Assembly: GCF_019977755.1 (NCBI RefSeq)
Contig: NZ_AP025144.1
Location: forward strand, 3,286,001-3,350,000
Direction of reading: 5' to 3'
Origin: Vibrio penaeicida
Lineage (GTDB): Bacteria; Pseudomonadota; Gammaproteobacteria; Enterobacterales; Vibrionaceae
Length of the DNA: 64,000 nt
Below are positions 52,075-61,520 of the stretch, in pieces (the first letter of the stretch is position 1; every line of letters begins with the position of its first letter). Made by a program: the position numbers and the translations under genes. The notes beneath the pieces were generated by a model. It was not told where the DNA came from, did no database searches, and saw only the letters and a program-made list of their open reading frames with translations.

Positions 52075-53244
52075 ATGACAGACAGACTGGACGGTATAAG
52101 ATCGCGCCTTAACGAGCTGGATGATCAGCTTCTAAAATTGCTATCGGAAAGGCGTGAACTCAGTATCGAAGTAGCAAAAAGCAAAGTTGAAACATCAAAG
52201 CCTGTACGCGACGCCAAACGCGAGCAACAACTACTCGTAAAGCTGATTAATAATGGTAAAGATAAGTATCAATTAGATGCCCCATACATCACTAAGATTT
52301 TTCATACCATTATTGAAGACTCAGTATTGCTGCAACAGGCATACTTACAAAACCTAGTAAATCCAGGTGAGAGCAGGAAACCATTAGCTCGCGTAGCGTT
52401 TCTTGGTGCAAGAGGCTCATATTCGCATTTAGCAAGCCACCAGTATTTTAGCCGTAAAAATACTGAACTCATTGAGCTGAATTGCGAACATTTCAAAGAA
52501 ATCGCTTCTACCGTTGAGTCTGGTCATGCTGACTACGGTGTTCTCCCAATTGAAAACACAAGCTCAGGTTCAATAAACGAAGTCTACGATCTCCTGCAGC
52601 ATACTACGCTGTATATCGTCGGTGAACTGACTCTTCCAATTGAGCATTGCCTTGTCGCTACTTCTGACGTTCGAATCGAAGATATAAAAACGCTTTACTC
52701 ACATCCACAACCTCATCAGCAATGCAGTGAGTTTCTCTCTCACTTAAATGGTGTCACCTTGGAGTCTTGTGTCAGCACTGCGGATGCAATGCAGAAAGTG
52801 AAAGATTTAGACAGAAAAGATGTCGCGGCTATTGGTAATGCTTCTAGTGGGAAACTGTATGGCTTGCAGTCCATTCAAGGCAATATTGCCAATCAAACCG
52901 AAAACCACACGCGTTTTATTGTGGTTGCGCGCAAACCGGTTGAAGTGTCTACCCAGATCCCTGCAAAGACAACGTTGATCATGTCGACATCGCAGCAAGC
53001 AGGTTCGCTTGTCGAGACTCTCTTAGTCTTGCAGCGATATGGCATCAATATGACCAAATTGGAGTCGCGCCCTATAATGGGTAACCCTTGGGAAGAAATG
53101 TTCTATATCGATCTAGAAGCGCATCTCGACTCGGAAGAAATGAATAATGCTATTTCAGAAGTTATAAAGCTGACCACTCATTTAAAAGTGCTTGGCTGCT
53201 ACCCGATCGAAAATGTAGAAGCAACACAAGTCTCCTTGGGTTAA
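52075..53244 (+). CDS. pheA: Bifunctional chorismate mutase/prephenate dehydratase PheA
   Basis: A 389-residue enzyme (E. coli 386). Chorismate mutase at ~1-90 (LDGIRSRLNELDDQLLKLLSERRELSIEVAKSK), prephenate dehydratase at ~105-285 (FLGARGSYSHLASHQYF, YGVLPIENTSSGSINEVYDLL, NHTRFIVVARKP), and an ACT regulatory domain at ~300-389 (GSLVETLLVLQRYGINMTKLESRP). It catalyses two steps to phenylpyruvate and is feedback-inhibited by Phe. The start at 52075 has AAGGAT upstream; the open frame before it is the attenuator. Confidence 0.97.
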   Translation: MTDRLDGIRSRLNELDDQLLKLLSERRELSIEVAKSKVETSKPVRDAKREQQLLVKLINNGKDKYQLDAPYITKIFHTIIEDSVLLQQAYLQNLVNPGESRKPLARVAFLGARGSYSHLASHQYFSRKNTELIELNCEHFKEIASTVESGHADYGVLPIENTSSGSINEVYDLLQHTTLYIVGELTLPIEHCLVATSDVRIEDIKTLYSHPQPHQQCSEFLSHLNGVTLESCVSTADAMQKVKDLDRKDVAAIGNASSGKLYGLQSIQGNIANQTENHTRFIVVARKPVEVSTQIPAKTTLIMSTSQQAGSLVETLLVLQRYGINMTKLESRPIMGNPWEEMFYIDLEAHLDSEEMNNAISEVIKLTTHLKVLGCYPIENVEATQVSLG

Positions 53245-53489
53245 CAGGTAATCTCTCTCAGGTTATACGTGGCTCACTCCCACACAAAGGGTGAGCTTAC
53301 TCCCATTTTCCACCCTATTCAGCGCAGAAGAGCGCTCAATTCTTAAAGTTAAGTCATTTCTCACACTACAACGATCCTATTTTAAGGTAACTTTCACCTA
53401 TTCGCGTTGCGTGAAAACCCAATCTCCAGATCCTTGTTTTCCCTCAGTTTGGGTAAGTCGTATTCATTGATGGAACGTATGTATATAGA

Positions 53490-55814
53490 ATGAAGCTCAG
53501 CAAACGAACCCTACTTCTCATAATCCCAGTCGTTGTACTCAGTGCCGCTATTTCAAGTTACATCATTTACTTAGGGCAACATAACGCTCTAATCAAATTA
53601 GAAAAAAGCTCGATACAACTCAATATGGAAAAGCTCGCCAGCCATTACGGACAAGCCGCGAACTTCCTTAATAGTTACACTTATACCTTAAGCCACAGTA
53701 ACGTACTCGAACGCTTTTTCAATGACACCAATAACCCTTATCGAGAATTTGAACTCAGCCGCAGCCTCCACCAAACATTAACCGATCTCACCGTCCACAA
53801 TCGTGACTTTGCTGCTCTGGGGTTACTCGATAAGCAATTCAATACGCTCTTTTATGTAGAAAATCAGGTTGATCCCTATTCTTGGCTAGATAAGAAAATC
53901 ACACTATTTGTGAAAGAAGGCGTCACTGCAGGTCGCTGGTCACAAACAGAATACTTATTTAATAAGGAAGCTGGCGGCGTATTAGTAAAGTATGATGTAT
54001 ACAATAAGGTGACATTCTCGTCGCCACAGCAAAGCATTCTTCCGGAAGATTACTTCATTGTTGTCGCGATGATTGAAACAACGGAATACGACAACTTAAG
54101 GCACATTTTGGAGCGAGAGCACTTAACTGTTCTCACGTACGCATTAGAGCCACCAACGCAAACTCGCGAGTTGACTCATAGTGTACAGCTCTCTCCTACC
54201 CGCTGGGCAACGCTAGACCCTTCTAGCTTCGTGGTTGAAAACAAACTCAGTGAAATTTTATTTAAGTTACTAATTTCTTTTGGATTATCGTCATTGATAA
54301 CCGTATCTTTGCTTATTTTGCTTTTCTATCGATACGTTATATTCCCAATCACCCGACTAGCGAAGCAATTACGAGAGGTCGAAAGCCACAAACGGACGAA
54401 TATTCAACGCCTAGACAGCGACGATGAAATCGGTCACCTCTCGCATAAATTTTACGAAATGTACCAGAGCTTGGCGGACAACTACCAAAAAACAAAGCAA
54501 CTGGCTGAGATGGATCAATTAACCAAATTGGCCAACCGTCGCTATTTTCAATCTCATGTGGCGAAAGCACTCACTCTAGCCCATACAACAGACCAGAAAG
54601 AACAGCACTGTATCCTTTACATCGATCTCGATAACTTTAAGTTTGTAAACGATAAGTATGGACATAAGATTGGAGATGCTCTTTTAGTCCAGTTTGCAAA
54701 AAACCTTACCCAGATAGAAGAGCGCTTGTCGTTGAAACACAGCGTGAAAGTCATGTCTTCGCGACTATCTGGAGATGAGTTTGCTGTGTATCTTTGTGGG
54801 GCTGATTTGGACGTCACTTTAATTCATCATTTCTGCCAAAATATTCTTCAGCCCTTACAGGCAGGTTTTGTCTCCCCAGTTGGTACACTCCCCATTACAG
54901 TCAGTATTGGTGTTGCGACCTACCCTACAGACGGTGACAATATAGAACATTTACTCTCAAACGCTGATACAGCAATGTATCAGGCTAAGCGAGCAGGAAA
55001 AAACCAATATACGTTTTACTCAAAAGCACTGGATAAAGAAGTCCAGCGTATTAGCAGCATAGAGCGAGCATTACGTCGTGCCGATTATCAAGATGAGTTT
55101 TCTTTGGTGTACATGCCCTATATGAATGCTGAAGGGACAGACGTAGTTGGAGTCGAAGCACTACTAAGGTGGCATTCCAGTGCGCTTGGTGAAGTCTCCC
55201 CATCTGAATTTATACCCTTGGCAGAACAGACTGGCTTGTTTGAAGTAATCGATAGATGGGTAATTGAAAAAGCATTTTCTGGCTATCATCAAATGCAGAG
55301 TTTGTTTGAAAACCAAGTTCAACTGTCTATTAACCTTTCTTCGGCTGAGCTCGACTCCTGTCAGCTAGCTACATTTATAGAACAAAAAGCGCAACAATAT
55401 CGCGTCCCTTATGAACAAGTCGATTTTGAAATTACAGAAACATTTGCAGCAGGAAGTCAGGGGTATCCTTTGCTGCACGAACTGTCTTCACAAGGTTTTC
55501 AATTAGCCATAGACGATTTTGGTTCGGGATACACGTCGTTCACTCAATTGGTTCAGTACCCGGTTCAAAAAATAAAGTTTGATCGTGAGTTTTTACTCGC
55601 CATGCTGAAGTCTAATAAGCAACACATCATTAAACCACTGATAGAACTGTGCCATTCGCAAGACATTTCAGTAACAGCCGAAGGCGTTGAAAATCGTGAT
55701 ATGCACCAATGGTTGCACTCAAGCGGTTGCGATTACATGCAGGGCTTTTACTTTGGGCAGCCGATGTCCATTGAGCGACTTAAAGACTGGACAGCGGCGC
55801 TAAACTCTCGATAG
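53490..55814 (+). CDS. MbaA-like membrane GGDEF-EAL protein
   Basis: A 774-residue protein. Membrane segments at ~7-29 and ~257-281 enclose a periplasmic sensor domain (~30-255). A HAMP-like region (~282-335) follows. The GGDEF domain (~340-512) has SGDEF at 427-431. The EAL domain (~525-774) keeps EAL (556-558), the NLSS, EITET, IDDFGSGYTSF, KIKFD, AEGVEN and QGFYFGQP motifs, so phosphodiesterase activity is expected. Gene order next to pheA and yjjX matches V. cholerae mbaA, which lies downstream of nspS; here no nspS is present. A 7-codon ORF (MERMYIE, 53470-53493) overlaps the start as ATGA. Confidence 0.88.
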   Translation: MKLSKRTLLLIIPVVVLSAAISSYIIYLGQHNALIKLEKSSIQLNMEKLASHYGQAANFLNSYTYTLSHSNVLERFFNDTNNPYREFELSRSLHQTLTDLTVHNRDFAALGLLDKQFNTLFYVENQVDPYSWLDKKITLFVKEGVTAGRWSQTEYLFNKEAGGVLVKYDVYNKVTFSSPQQSILPEDYFIVVAMIETTEYDNLRHILEREHLTVLTYALEPPTQTRELTHSVQLSPTRWATLDPSSFVVENKLSEILFKLLISFGLSSLITVSLLILLFYRYVIFPITRLAKQLREVESHKRTNIQRLDSDDEIGHLSHKFYEMYQSLADNYQKTKQLAEMDQLTKLANRRYFQSHVAKALTLAHTTDQKEQHCILYIDLDNFKFVNDKYGHKIGDALLVQFAKNLTQIEERLSLKHSVKVMSSRLSGDEFAVYLCGADLDVTLIHHFCQNILQPLQAGFVSPVGTLPITVSIGVATYPTDGDNIEHLLSNADTAMYQAKRAGKNQYTFYSKALDKEVQRISSIERALRRADYQDEFSLVYMPYMNAEGTDVVGVEALLRWHSSALGEVSPSEFIPLAEQTGLFEVIDRWVIEKAFSGYHQMQSLFENQVQLSINLSSAELDSCQLATFIEQKAQQYRVPYEQVDFEITETFAAGSQGYPLLHELSSQGFQLAIDDFGSGYTSFTQLVQYPVQKIKFDREFLLAMLKSNKQHIIKPLIELCHSQDISVTAEGVENRDMHQWLHSSGCDYMQGFYFGQPMSIERLKDWTAALNSR

Positions 55815-56077
55815 TTACTATTTTGGTAAAGGACTGAATTACACGAACGCCAACTTAGAATTAGCGCGAAAATCACGCACAAGCCCCCCAAGCTGCCTCA
55901 AATGTAGGATTCAAAGCGTCACATTTGATTTCCGCTCGATTCAGTGTATTTAAGATGCACTAGCGCAGCGAAACACCCAGCCCTTTTCAAGCTCTATAAC
56001 TCTATGTCGATAAAATGAAGTAGAATACAAGCGCCCGAGATCAGAGCTTGGGTACCTATTTAAAGGAATGCAGCCCA

Positions 56078-56605
56078 ATGAAAAAAGTAATAATCGCGTC
56101 ATTAAACCCTGCCAAAATTAATGCGGTTAAGAGTGCTTTCAAAGAAGCGCTTCCAAATGAAGGTTTTGAATATGAAGGCATCTCAGTTCCAAGTGAAGTA
56201 GCAGACCAGCCCATGTCCAATAGCGAAACGAAATCTGGCGCTATCAACCGTGTAAAAAATGCGCGTGCTGAAAAGCCACAGGCTGAATTTTATGTCGGCT
56301 TAGAAGCAGGTAACGAAGGCAATGACACATTCGCGTGGATGATCATAGAATCGGGAAACAAAAGAGGCGAGTCTCGCTCATCAAGCTTGCCTCTCCCCCC
56401 TACGGTTGTGAGGCAGTTACATCAAGGTATCGAATTAGGTGACGTTATGGATAAAACATTCGGTACGGACAACATCAAACAAAAAGGTGGCGCTATCGCC
56501 CTGCTTACGGGAAATACACTCACCAGGAGCTCGGTATATCACCAAGCATTAATTCTGGCTCTTATCCCGTTTATCAACCCAGACCTGTTTCCCGACAACC
56601 TATAA
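56078..56605 (+). CDS. yjjX: Inosine/xanthosine triphosphatase YjjX
   Basis: A 175-residue non-canonical NTPase: KKVIIASLNPAKINAVKSAF, ISVPSEVADQPMSNSETKSGAINRVKNA, YVGLEAGNE and GGAIALLTGNTLTRSSVYHQALILAL. It removes ITP and XTP from nucleotide pools. The frame is open from 56048, but MKKVIIAS is the conserved start and AAAGGA lies upstream. Convergent with trpR across a shared terminator. Confidence 0.93.
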   Translation: MKKVIIASLNPAKINAVKSAFKEALPNEGFEYEGISVPSEVADQPMSNSETKSGAINRVKNARAEKPQAEFYVGLEAGNEGNDTFAWMIIESGNKRGESRSSSLPLPPTVVRQLHQGIELGDVMDKTFGTDNIKQKGGAIALLTGNTLTRSSVYHQALILALIPFINPDLFPDNL

Positions 56606-56634
56606 AAAAGCAGCAATCTAGGTTGCTGCTTTTT
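56604..56634. terminator. Bidirectional terminator between yjjX and trpR
   Basis: AAAAAGCAGCAA-tctagg-TTGCTGCTTTTT, a 12-bp stem with A and T tails, between convergent genes. Confidence 0.92.
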
Positions 56635-56652
56635 CACATTCTAGAGTCCCCC

Positions 56653-56955
56653 TTACTCGCGGGTATTCTTGAGTAACTGTTCTAGCACGGCTTTATCGTT
56701 ATCTGACTTGTTTTTTAGCTCATTAGAACCGCGCGTAATTGTCGCTATCCCTACGCCCAACATCTGGCTGATTTGGCGCTGGGATAAGTTACCTTTGAGC
56801 AATTCATTAAAAATGTTCACTCGGGCTTGAATCGCATCTCTTTCATCCGGCGTCATTAACATGGTTAAAAGCATGCCATGCTTATCATGTTCGGCAGCTT
56901 CGGCGACCAAGTCCATAACATCTTGCCACTTTTGAAACTCTGGCTTTGGTGACAT
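56653..56955 (-). CDS. trpR: Trp operon repressor TrpR
   Basis: A 100-residue repressor. MLTPDERDA-type segment (LMTPDERDAIQARVNIFNELLKGNLSQRQISQMLGVGIATITRGSNELK) holds the helix-turn-helix. With Trp bound it represses trp and related genes. The frame also has a TTG at 56976, but ATG at 56955 has AGAGAG 6 nt upstream, so 56955 is chosen. Next to slt as in E. coli (slt-trpR). Confidence 0.93.
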   Translation of the reverse strand: MSPKPEFQKWQDVMDLVAEAAEHDKHGMLLTMLMTPDERDAIQARVNIFNELLKGNLSQRQISQMLGVGIATITRGSNELKNKSDNDKAVLEQLLKNTRE

Positions 56956-57000
56956 AAGACTCTCTCTGTTACTCAATCCCAGATATTGTATACCCTACAT

Positions 57001-57059
57001 CGCTTATACCCAAGTACCCTCAAAGATGAAGTACTGAGGGCATAACTCTAATATAAGCG
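57001..57059. repeat. Short palindrome related to the dispersed repeat
   Basis: CGCTTATA (57001-57008) and TATAAGCG (57052-57059) bound a 59-bp sequence that starts TATACCCAAGTAcCCTCAaaGATG, like the left end of repeat copy 1. The inner CCCTCA/TGAGGG also pairs. Lies between slt and trpR; it may be a reduced form of the element. Confidence 0.6.
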
Positions 57060-57077
57060 ATTTAATTATCGGACAAA

Positions 57078-59009
57078 TTAGTATTTCTCTTCCTGCTCAT
57101 TTTTCGTCAAAAAATCCCCTTTCGTTCCACTCAAGAAACGGTAATAAGATTCAAACATCAAAATATTTTGTACATAACCGCGAGTTTCTCTAAATGGAAT
57201 AGCTTCGATAAACGCGAACACATCCAACTTTTGATCGCTGTTCTTACGCCACCTTTTCACTCTATGAGGACCAGCATTGTATGCCGCTAGTGCGTAAATG
57301 CGGTTTCCATCGTATTGATCGAGAAGGTAGCTAAGATACTGACTACCAATTTCAATGTTCTTTTTCACATCATGGAGTTCACTTGGCACTTTATAAGGGA
57401 TACCGAATTTTCGAGCTGTATATTTTGCAGTTGCTGGCATAATTTGCATGATACCGCGCGCGCCGACAGGAGAACGAGCTTGAACATCCAGGGCACTTTC
57501 CTGACGAGCAAGAGACATTAACGTTATTGGCTCGATATTGTATTTGTCCCCATAAAATTCGAACCACCATCGGTGAGCAATTGGGAAACGCAAATGTATT
57601 TCGTCCCATGCTTTAGCGGCAATAGATGCTTTCACTGTTAAATGTGACCATTTCTGCATCGCAGCATAATGTGCAAGTGCTTGCTTTTCTTCCTTAGAGC
57701 TTCGTTGTAACAGCCATTGCCATTCGCTTTTGGCCGCTGAAATTTTATCGAGCACAATCAATTCATGGACACGATCCAGCGTCTTTTGATACTTCTTAGT
57801 TAAGTTGGCATCCGGTTCGCTTTTACTTACTTCGTAATTGATAGGTGTGCCTAACGTTTGAGCCGCTACAACACTATAAAAATGGCGTTGACCTAATATC
57901 GACTCTAATCGTTGTTCACCAGCTTGATTTCGTCCCTGCGCCAATTCTGCTCTTGCTAACCAATACTGCCAGCGAAGATCTTCTTTCTTTGTTGATGGGA
58001 GCTTTTCAATCCACTTTTCAACGCCTTTCCAATCGGCGTGTTGGAGCGCTAAGCGAATCCTTCTTTCCAACAAGTCACTGTTTTTCGTTGTTGAGATAGC
58101 TTTGTCACGCCACGCAATCAACTCGCTAGAATCGGTATTGATGAGGCGAAACGCCGTATAATCTGACAGTTGCTGTCTTTGATCTGACGTTAGTTTCTGA
58201 CCAGATACGACAAGATCTAACTGCTTAACCGCCTCTTCTGTATCCGTCCGAACAAGCTTTCTATAGCCATGCCAAGACAACTTGCGATTCCTTGGTGTAA
58301 CGTAGGATCTTTTGGCGAACTTCCCAATACCATCAGGACTTTGATAAAGCTTGGCAATTTTCTCAGCTTCAGCCTGCGCTTTCTTATCATCCGGAAGTTT
58401 TTTCAGGTATGTGACCATTCGACCCTGCCTAGCTTCATAGGCAAGCACCATACGATCGAGGATTTTGTCGTCAGTTCTGTTACCCGCTTTTTCCCAAGCA
58501 TCAAATAAATCATCACACGCTGAGACAACACTCTTTCCACTCAGCCATAATTTTTCAGCCCCAGCGAATGCTGCCGCTTTATCGCCGTGCTTTAACTGAG
58601 AATAATAGTAGTAGCATCGATATGTTTCACCACGAGGCTCGGTAAGTTGATAACGGTAAATGGTTTTCCAATCGTTTTCCTTAGCCAAACCATCCAAATA
58701 CGCCGCGCGGATTCTTTTTGAAAATGGAAGAGTGTAGAACTGCTTTTGAAAATAGCTGACTTCATCAATACTGCGTTCACCAATATTGACAAGAAACGCT
58801 CGATAATCGGTATACGGAGTTAACACATAGTCGGCAATATCCGAGCGCATGGCATGATAGTCATCCACTTTTCTTGCATCGAGTAAGTTCTGAGCTAGTT
58901 CGTATTTCAGCCTTTGTTGTACGAGTGCACTTCCTTCTTCTGCTACGGTCGAGAACGTAGATAGTAAACCGAAAGTTGCCATACAAATCCGCTGGGAAAT
59001 GTTTCGCAT
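57078..59009 (-). CDS. slt: Soluble lytic murein transglycosylase Slt
   Basis: A 643-residue periplasmic enzyme (E. coli Slt70 mature 618). Signal peptide 1-23 (ending TVA). An alpha-helical U-shaped region covers ~25-470. The C-terminal SLT domain has MSLARQESALDVQARSPVGARGIMQIMPATA with catalytic Glu504, and AALAAYNAGP-type motif YALAAYNAGPHRVKRW. It cleaves peptidoglycan glycan strands to 1,6-anhydro-MurNAc products. Upstream of trpR on the minus strand. Confidence 0.95.
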   Translation of the reverse strand: MRNISQRICMATFGLLSTFSTVAEEGSALVQQRLKYELAQNLLDARKVDDYHAMRSDIADYVLTPYTDYRAFLVNIGERSIDEVSYFQKQFYTLPFSKRIRAAYLDGLAKENDWKTIYRYQLTEPRGETYRCYYYYSQLKHGDKAAAFAGAEKLWLSGKSVVSACDDLFDAWEKAGNRTDDKILDRMVLAYEARQGRMVTYLKKLPDDKKAQAEAEKIAKLYQSPDGIGKFAKRSYVTPRNRKLSWHGYRKLVRTDTEEAVKQLDLVVSGQKLTSDQRQQLSDYTAFRLINTDSSELIAWRDKAISTTKNSDLLERRIRLALQHADWKGVEKWIEKLPSTKKEDLRWQYWLARAELAQGRNQAGEQRLESILGQRHFYSVVAAQTLGTPINYEVSKSEPDANLTKKYQKTLDRVHELIVLDKISAAKSEWQWLLQRSSKEEKQALAHYAAMQKWSHLTVKASIAAKAWDEIHLRFPIAHRWWFEFYGDKYNIEPITLMSLARQESALDVQARSPVGARGIMQIMPATAKYTARKFGIPYKVPSELHDVKKNIEIGSQYLSYLLDQYDGNRIYALAAYNAGPHRVKRWRKNSDQKLDVFAFIEAIPFRETRGYVQNILMFESYYRFLSGTKGDFLTKNEQEEKY

Positions 59010-59075
59010 GAATACCTGTCCTTTTGAAAGCTTTGCCTTTATGAATGCTTATCCATGGCAATTTTAATTCAGCTA

Positions 59076-59224
59076 TATACTCAAGCTGCCTCAAGGTGTT
59101 AGGTTCAGCGAGAATTGCTTGGTTTTCAGGCAAGGCACCGATTAGAAGATCTAGTGGTTCTAAATCAAGAATCGGTAACGCAGTATGAAAGCCAAGCAAA
59201 CTCGCCCTTGGGAGCTTGAGTATA
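59076..59224. repeat. Palindromic dispersed repeat, copy 2
   Basis: A 149-bp element with perfect 12-bp terminal inverted repeats TATACTCAAGCT (59076-59087) and AGCTTGAGTATA (59213-59224). Arms GCGAGAATTGCTTGGTTTTC (59108-59127) and GAAAGCCAAGCAAACTCGC (59187-59205) pair with one wobble. CCGATT/AATCGG forms an inner stem. It matches copy 1 at 48259-48404 over its length, with compensatory differences in the arms. Confidence 0.88.
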
Positions 59225-59593
59225 AGAGCACAATTTTATGAACAACGTTTTATAGTGATACTTTAAATTCAGGCTAGAGACAACCTGACTGCCAAGAATA
59301 ATTCTAGATTCGATTTCGCCCTTAAGGTAACTCATCCAATTGATTATCGCGGGAGCATGGATAAACAAGGACATAAAGCTAGACTCTTATCTAATCAAGC
59401 AGTTCCAGAAAAGTCTCATCTATTCTGTAAAATTTCTTTTCCCATCCCAGTTAGTAGACGGTTTGTTATCGAAAACCGCAATCTAACGCTCAATTCTACG
59501 TATCCTTTTCTATCGCGCCTGCCATGAAAAAACAGAAGTATCTTGATTGCACTGAGTAAAATGCAAAAAATGGCTCTTTCCCAACTCTAAACG
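59225..59593. other. Gene-free stretch between repeats, slt to ettA
   Basis: 369 bp with no convincing gene. A minus-strand frame starts at 59374 (MSLFIHAPAIINWMSYLKGE) but ends inside the palindromic repeat and has no recognisable homology. I see no terminator or tRNA. The ettA promoter must lie at the right end. Confidence 0.4.
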
Positions 59594-59628
59594 CGCTGAA
59601 CCTAGCATCTTTGAGTGACTTGGGTATA
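59594..59628 (-). repeat. Half copy of the dispersed repeat
   Basis: The reverse complement, TATACCCAAGTcactcaaaGATGCTAGGTTCAGCG, matches the left 35 bp of repeat copy 1 in opposite orientation. It ends 41 bp before ettA. Confidence 0.75.
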
Positions 59629-59669
59629 AAATACAGCCCTAATTTTTCGAATAACAGGAAAGGTCGGTA

Positions 59670-61337
59670 ATGGCTGAATACGTATACACCATGTCGCGGG
59701 TGAGCAAAACGGTGCCACCTAAACGTCAAATTCTTAAAGACATTTCGCTTAGCTTTTTTCCAGGCGCTAAAATCGGTGTCTTAGGTTTAAATGGTTCTGG
59801 TAAATCGACCTTATTACGTATCATGGCTGGCATTGATACTGATATTGATGGTGAAGCCCGTGCACAGCAAGGTCTTAATGTCGGTTATCTTCCTCAAGAA
59901 CCAGTACTTGATGAGTCAAAAACTGTTCGAGAAATTGTTGAAGAAGCTGTTTCTGACGTCGCTGACGCACTTAAACGCATTGACGCTGTATACGCGGCGT
60001 ATGCAGAACCAGATGCAGATTTCGATGCACTGGCTAAAGAGCAAGGTGAACTCGAAGCACTTATCCAAGCAAAAGATGGGCACAACCTAGAAACAGCATT
60101 AGAGCGTGCGGCTGACGCACTTCGTCTTCCAGAATGGGATGCAAAAATTGAGCACCTATCGGGTGGTGAACGCCGCCGTGTGGCGATCTGTCGCCTACTT
60201 CTAGAAAAGCCAGACATGCTCCTTCTTGATGAGCCAACCAACCACTTGGATGCAGAATCCGTTGCATGGCTTGAGCATTTCCTAGTGGATTATAACGGTA
60301 CCGTTGTAGCTATCACGCACGACCGTTACTTCCTAGACAACGCAGCTGGCTGGATCCTAGAACTTGACCGTGGTGAAGGTATTCCATGGCAGGGTAACTA
60401 CACTTCTTGGCTTGAGCAAAAAGATGAGCGTCTGAAGCAAGAGAAGGCTGGCGAAAGCGCACGTCAAAAAACAATTGAGAAAGAGCTAGAGTGGGTTCGC
60501 CAAAACCCGAAAGGTCGTCAAGCCAAGTCTAAAGCGCGTATGGCTCGCTTTGAAGAACTGACGACAGGTCAATACCAGAAACGTAACGAAACCAATGAAT
60601 TGTTCATCCCACCAGGTGAGCGCTTGGGCGACAAAGTCCTTGAAGTTAAGAACCTAACTAAATCGTTCGGTGATCGCGTTCTTATCGATGATCTTTCTTT
60701 CAGTATGCCTAAAGGGGCTATTGTCGGTATCGTCGGTGCTAACGGCGCAGGTAAATCAACACTATTTAAAATGTTGAGTGGCGCAGAGCAGCCTGATTCA
60801 GGAACCGTTGAACTTGGTGAAACAGTGAAATTAGCTTCTGTTGATCAGTTCCGTGACAGCATGGACGACAAGAAAACGGTATTCCAAGAGATCTCTGAAG
60901 GCGCTGATATTATTAAGATCAACAACTTCGAAATCCCTGCTCGTGCATACTGTTCTCGCTTCAACTTTAAAGGCAACGACCAACAAAAGATCATTGGTGA
61001 GCTTTCTGGTGGTGAACGCAACCGTGTTCACTTAGCAAAACTTCTGAAAGCGGGCGGCAACGTATTGCTACTCGATGAGCCAACCAACGACCTTGATGTT
61101 GAAACACTACGTGCACTTGAGGAGGCTCTATTGGAATTCCCGGGCTGTGCAATGGTTATCTCGCACGACCGTTGGTTCCTAGATAGAATTGCCACCCATA
61201 TTCTAGATTACCGTGACGAAGGTCAGGTGAATTTCTATGAAGGCAACTATACTGAGTACACAGAGTGGTTGAAACAGACGATCGGGGCACAGGCAGCTGA
61301 ACCTCATCGAATCAAATATAAGCGCATTGCGAAGTAA
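59670..61337 (+). CDS. ettA: Energy-dependent translational throttle protein EttA
   Basis: A 555-residue ABC-F protein (E. coli 555). Two ABC domains carry Walker A GLNGSGKST (near 39-47) and GANGAGKST (near 353), two LSGGERRRV/LSGGERNRV signatures and two Walker B LLLDEPTNHLD/LLLDEPTNDLD motifs. The linker (~245-320) holds the arm and PtIM regions (TSWLEQKDERLKQEKAGESARQ). It binds the ribosomal E site and gates the first elongation step by ATP level. Strong ribosome-binding site AGGAAAGG. Start fits the family. Confidence 0.96.
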   Translation: MAEYVYTMSRVSKTVPPKRQILKDISLSFFPGAKIGVLGLNGSGKSTLLRIMAGIDTDIDGEARAQQGLNVGYLPQEPVLDESKTVREIVEEAVSDVADALKRIDAVYAAYAEPDADFDALAKEQGELEALIQAKDGHNLETALERAADALRLPEWDAKIEHLSGGERRRVAICRLLLEKPDMLLLDEPTNHLDAESVAWLEHFLVDYNGTVVAITHDRYFLDNAAGWILELDRGEGIPWQGNYTSWLEQKDERLKQEKAGESARQKTIEKELEWVRQNPKGRQAKSKARMARFEELTTGQYQKRNETNELFIPPGERLGDKVLEVKNLTKSFGDRVLIDDLSFSMPKGAIVGIVGANGAGKSTLFKMLSGAEQPDSGTVELGETVKLASVDQFRDSMDDKKTVFQEISEGADIIKINNFEIPARAYCSRFNFKGNDQQKIIGELSGGERNRVHLAKLLKAGGNVLLLDEPTNDLDVETLRALEEALLEFPGCAMVISHDRWFLDRIATHILDYRDEGQVNFYEGNYTEYTEWLKQTIGAQAAEPHRIKYKRIAK

Positions 61338-61354
61338 CATTATTTGTATTGTGT

Positions 61355-61383
61355 AAAAAAGACCGCCTATGCGGTCTTTTTTC
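61355..61383 (+). terminator. Terminator of ettA
   Basis: AAAAAAGACCGC-ctat-GCGGTCTTTTTT, strong stem and T tract. Confidence 0.94.
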
Positions 61384-61520
61384 TTATATATTCGAGTTAA
61401 TTCATCGAACGTTGAAACGAGGCGCTTAAGCGTCACAAAAAAGCCGACTCTTTACCCATTAGCCTTGTACAACAGTTACCATAAGGCAAAATTTAAGCAT
61501 GAACCGAAAGAGAGCACACT

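Noticed and set aside
59165..59374. A 69-codon minus-strand frame (MSLFIHAPAIINW...).
   Set aside because: Its last third is the palindromic repeat read through, and a parallel frame ending occurs in repeat copy 1, so the similarity is due to the DNA repeat. No homology recognised for the rest.
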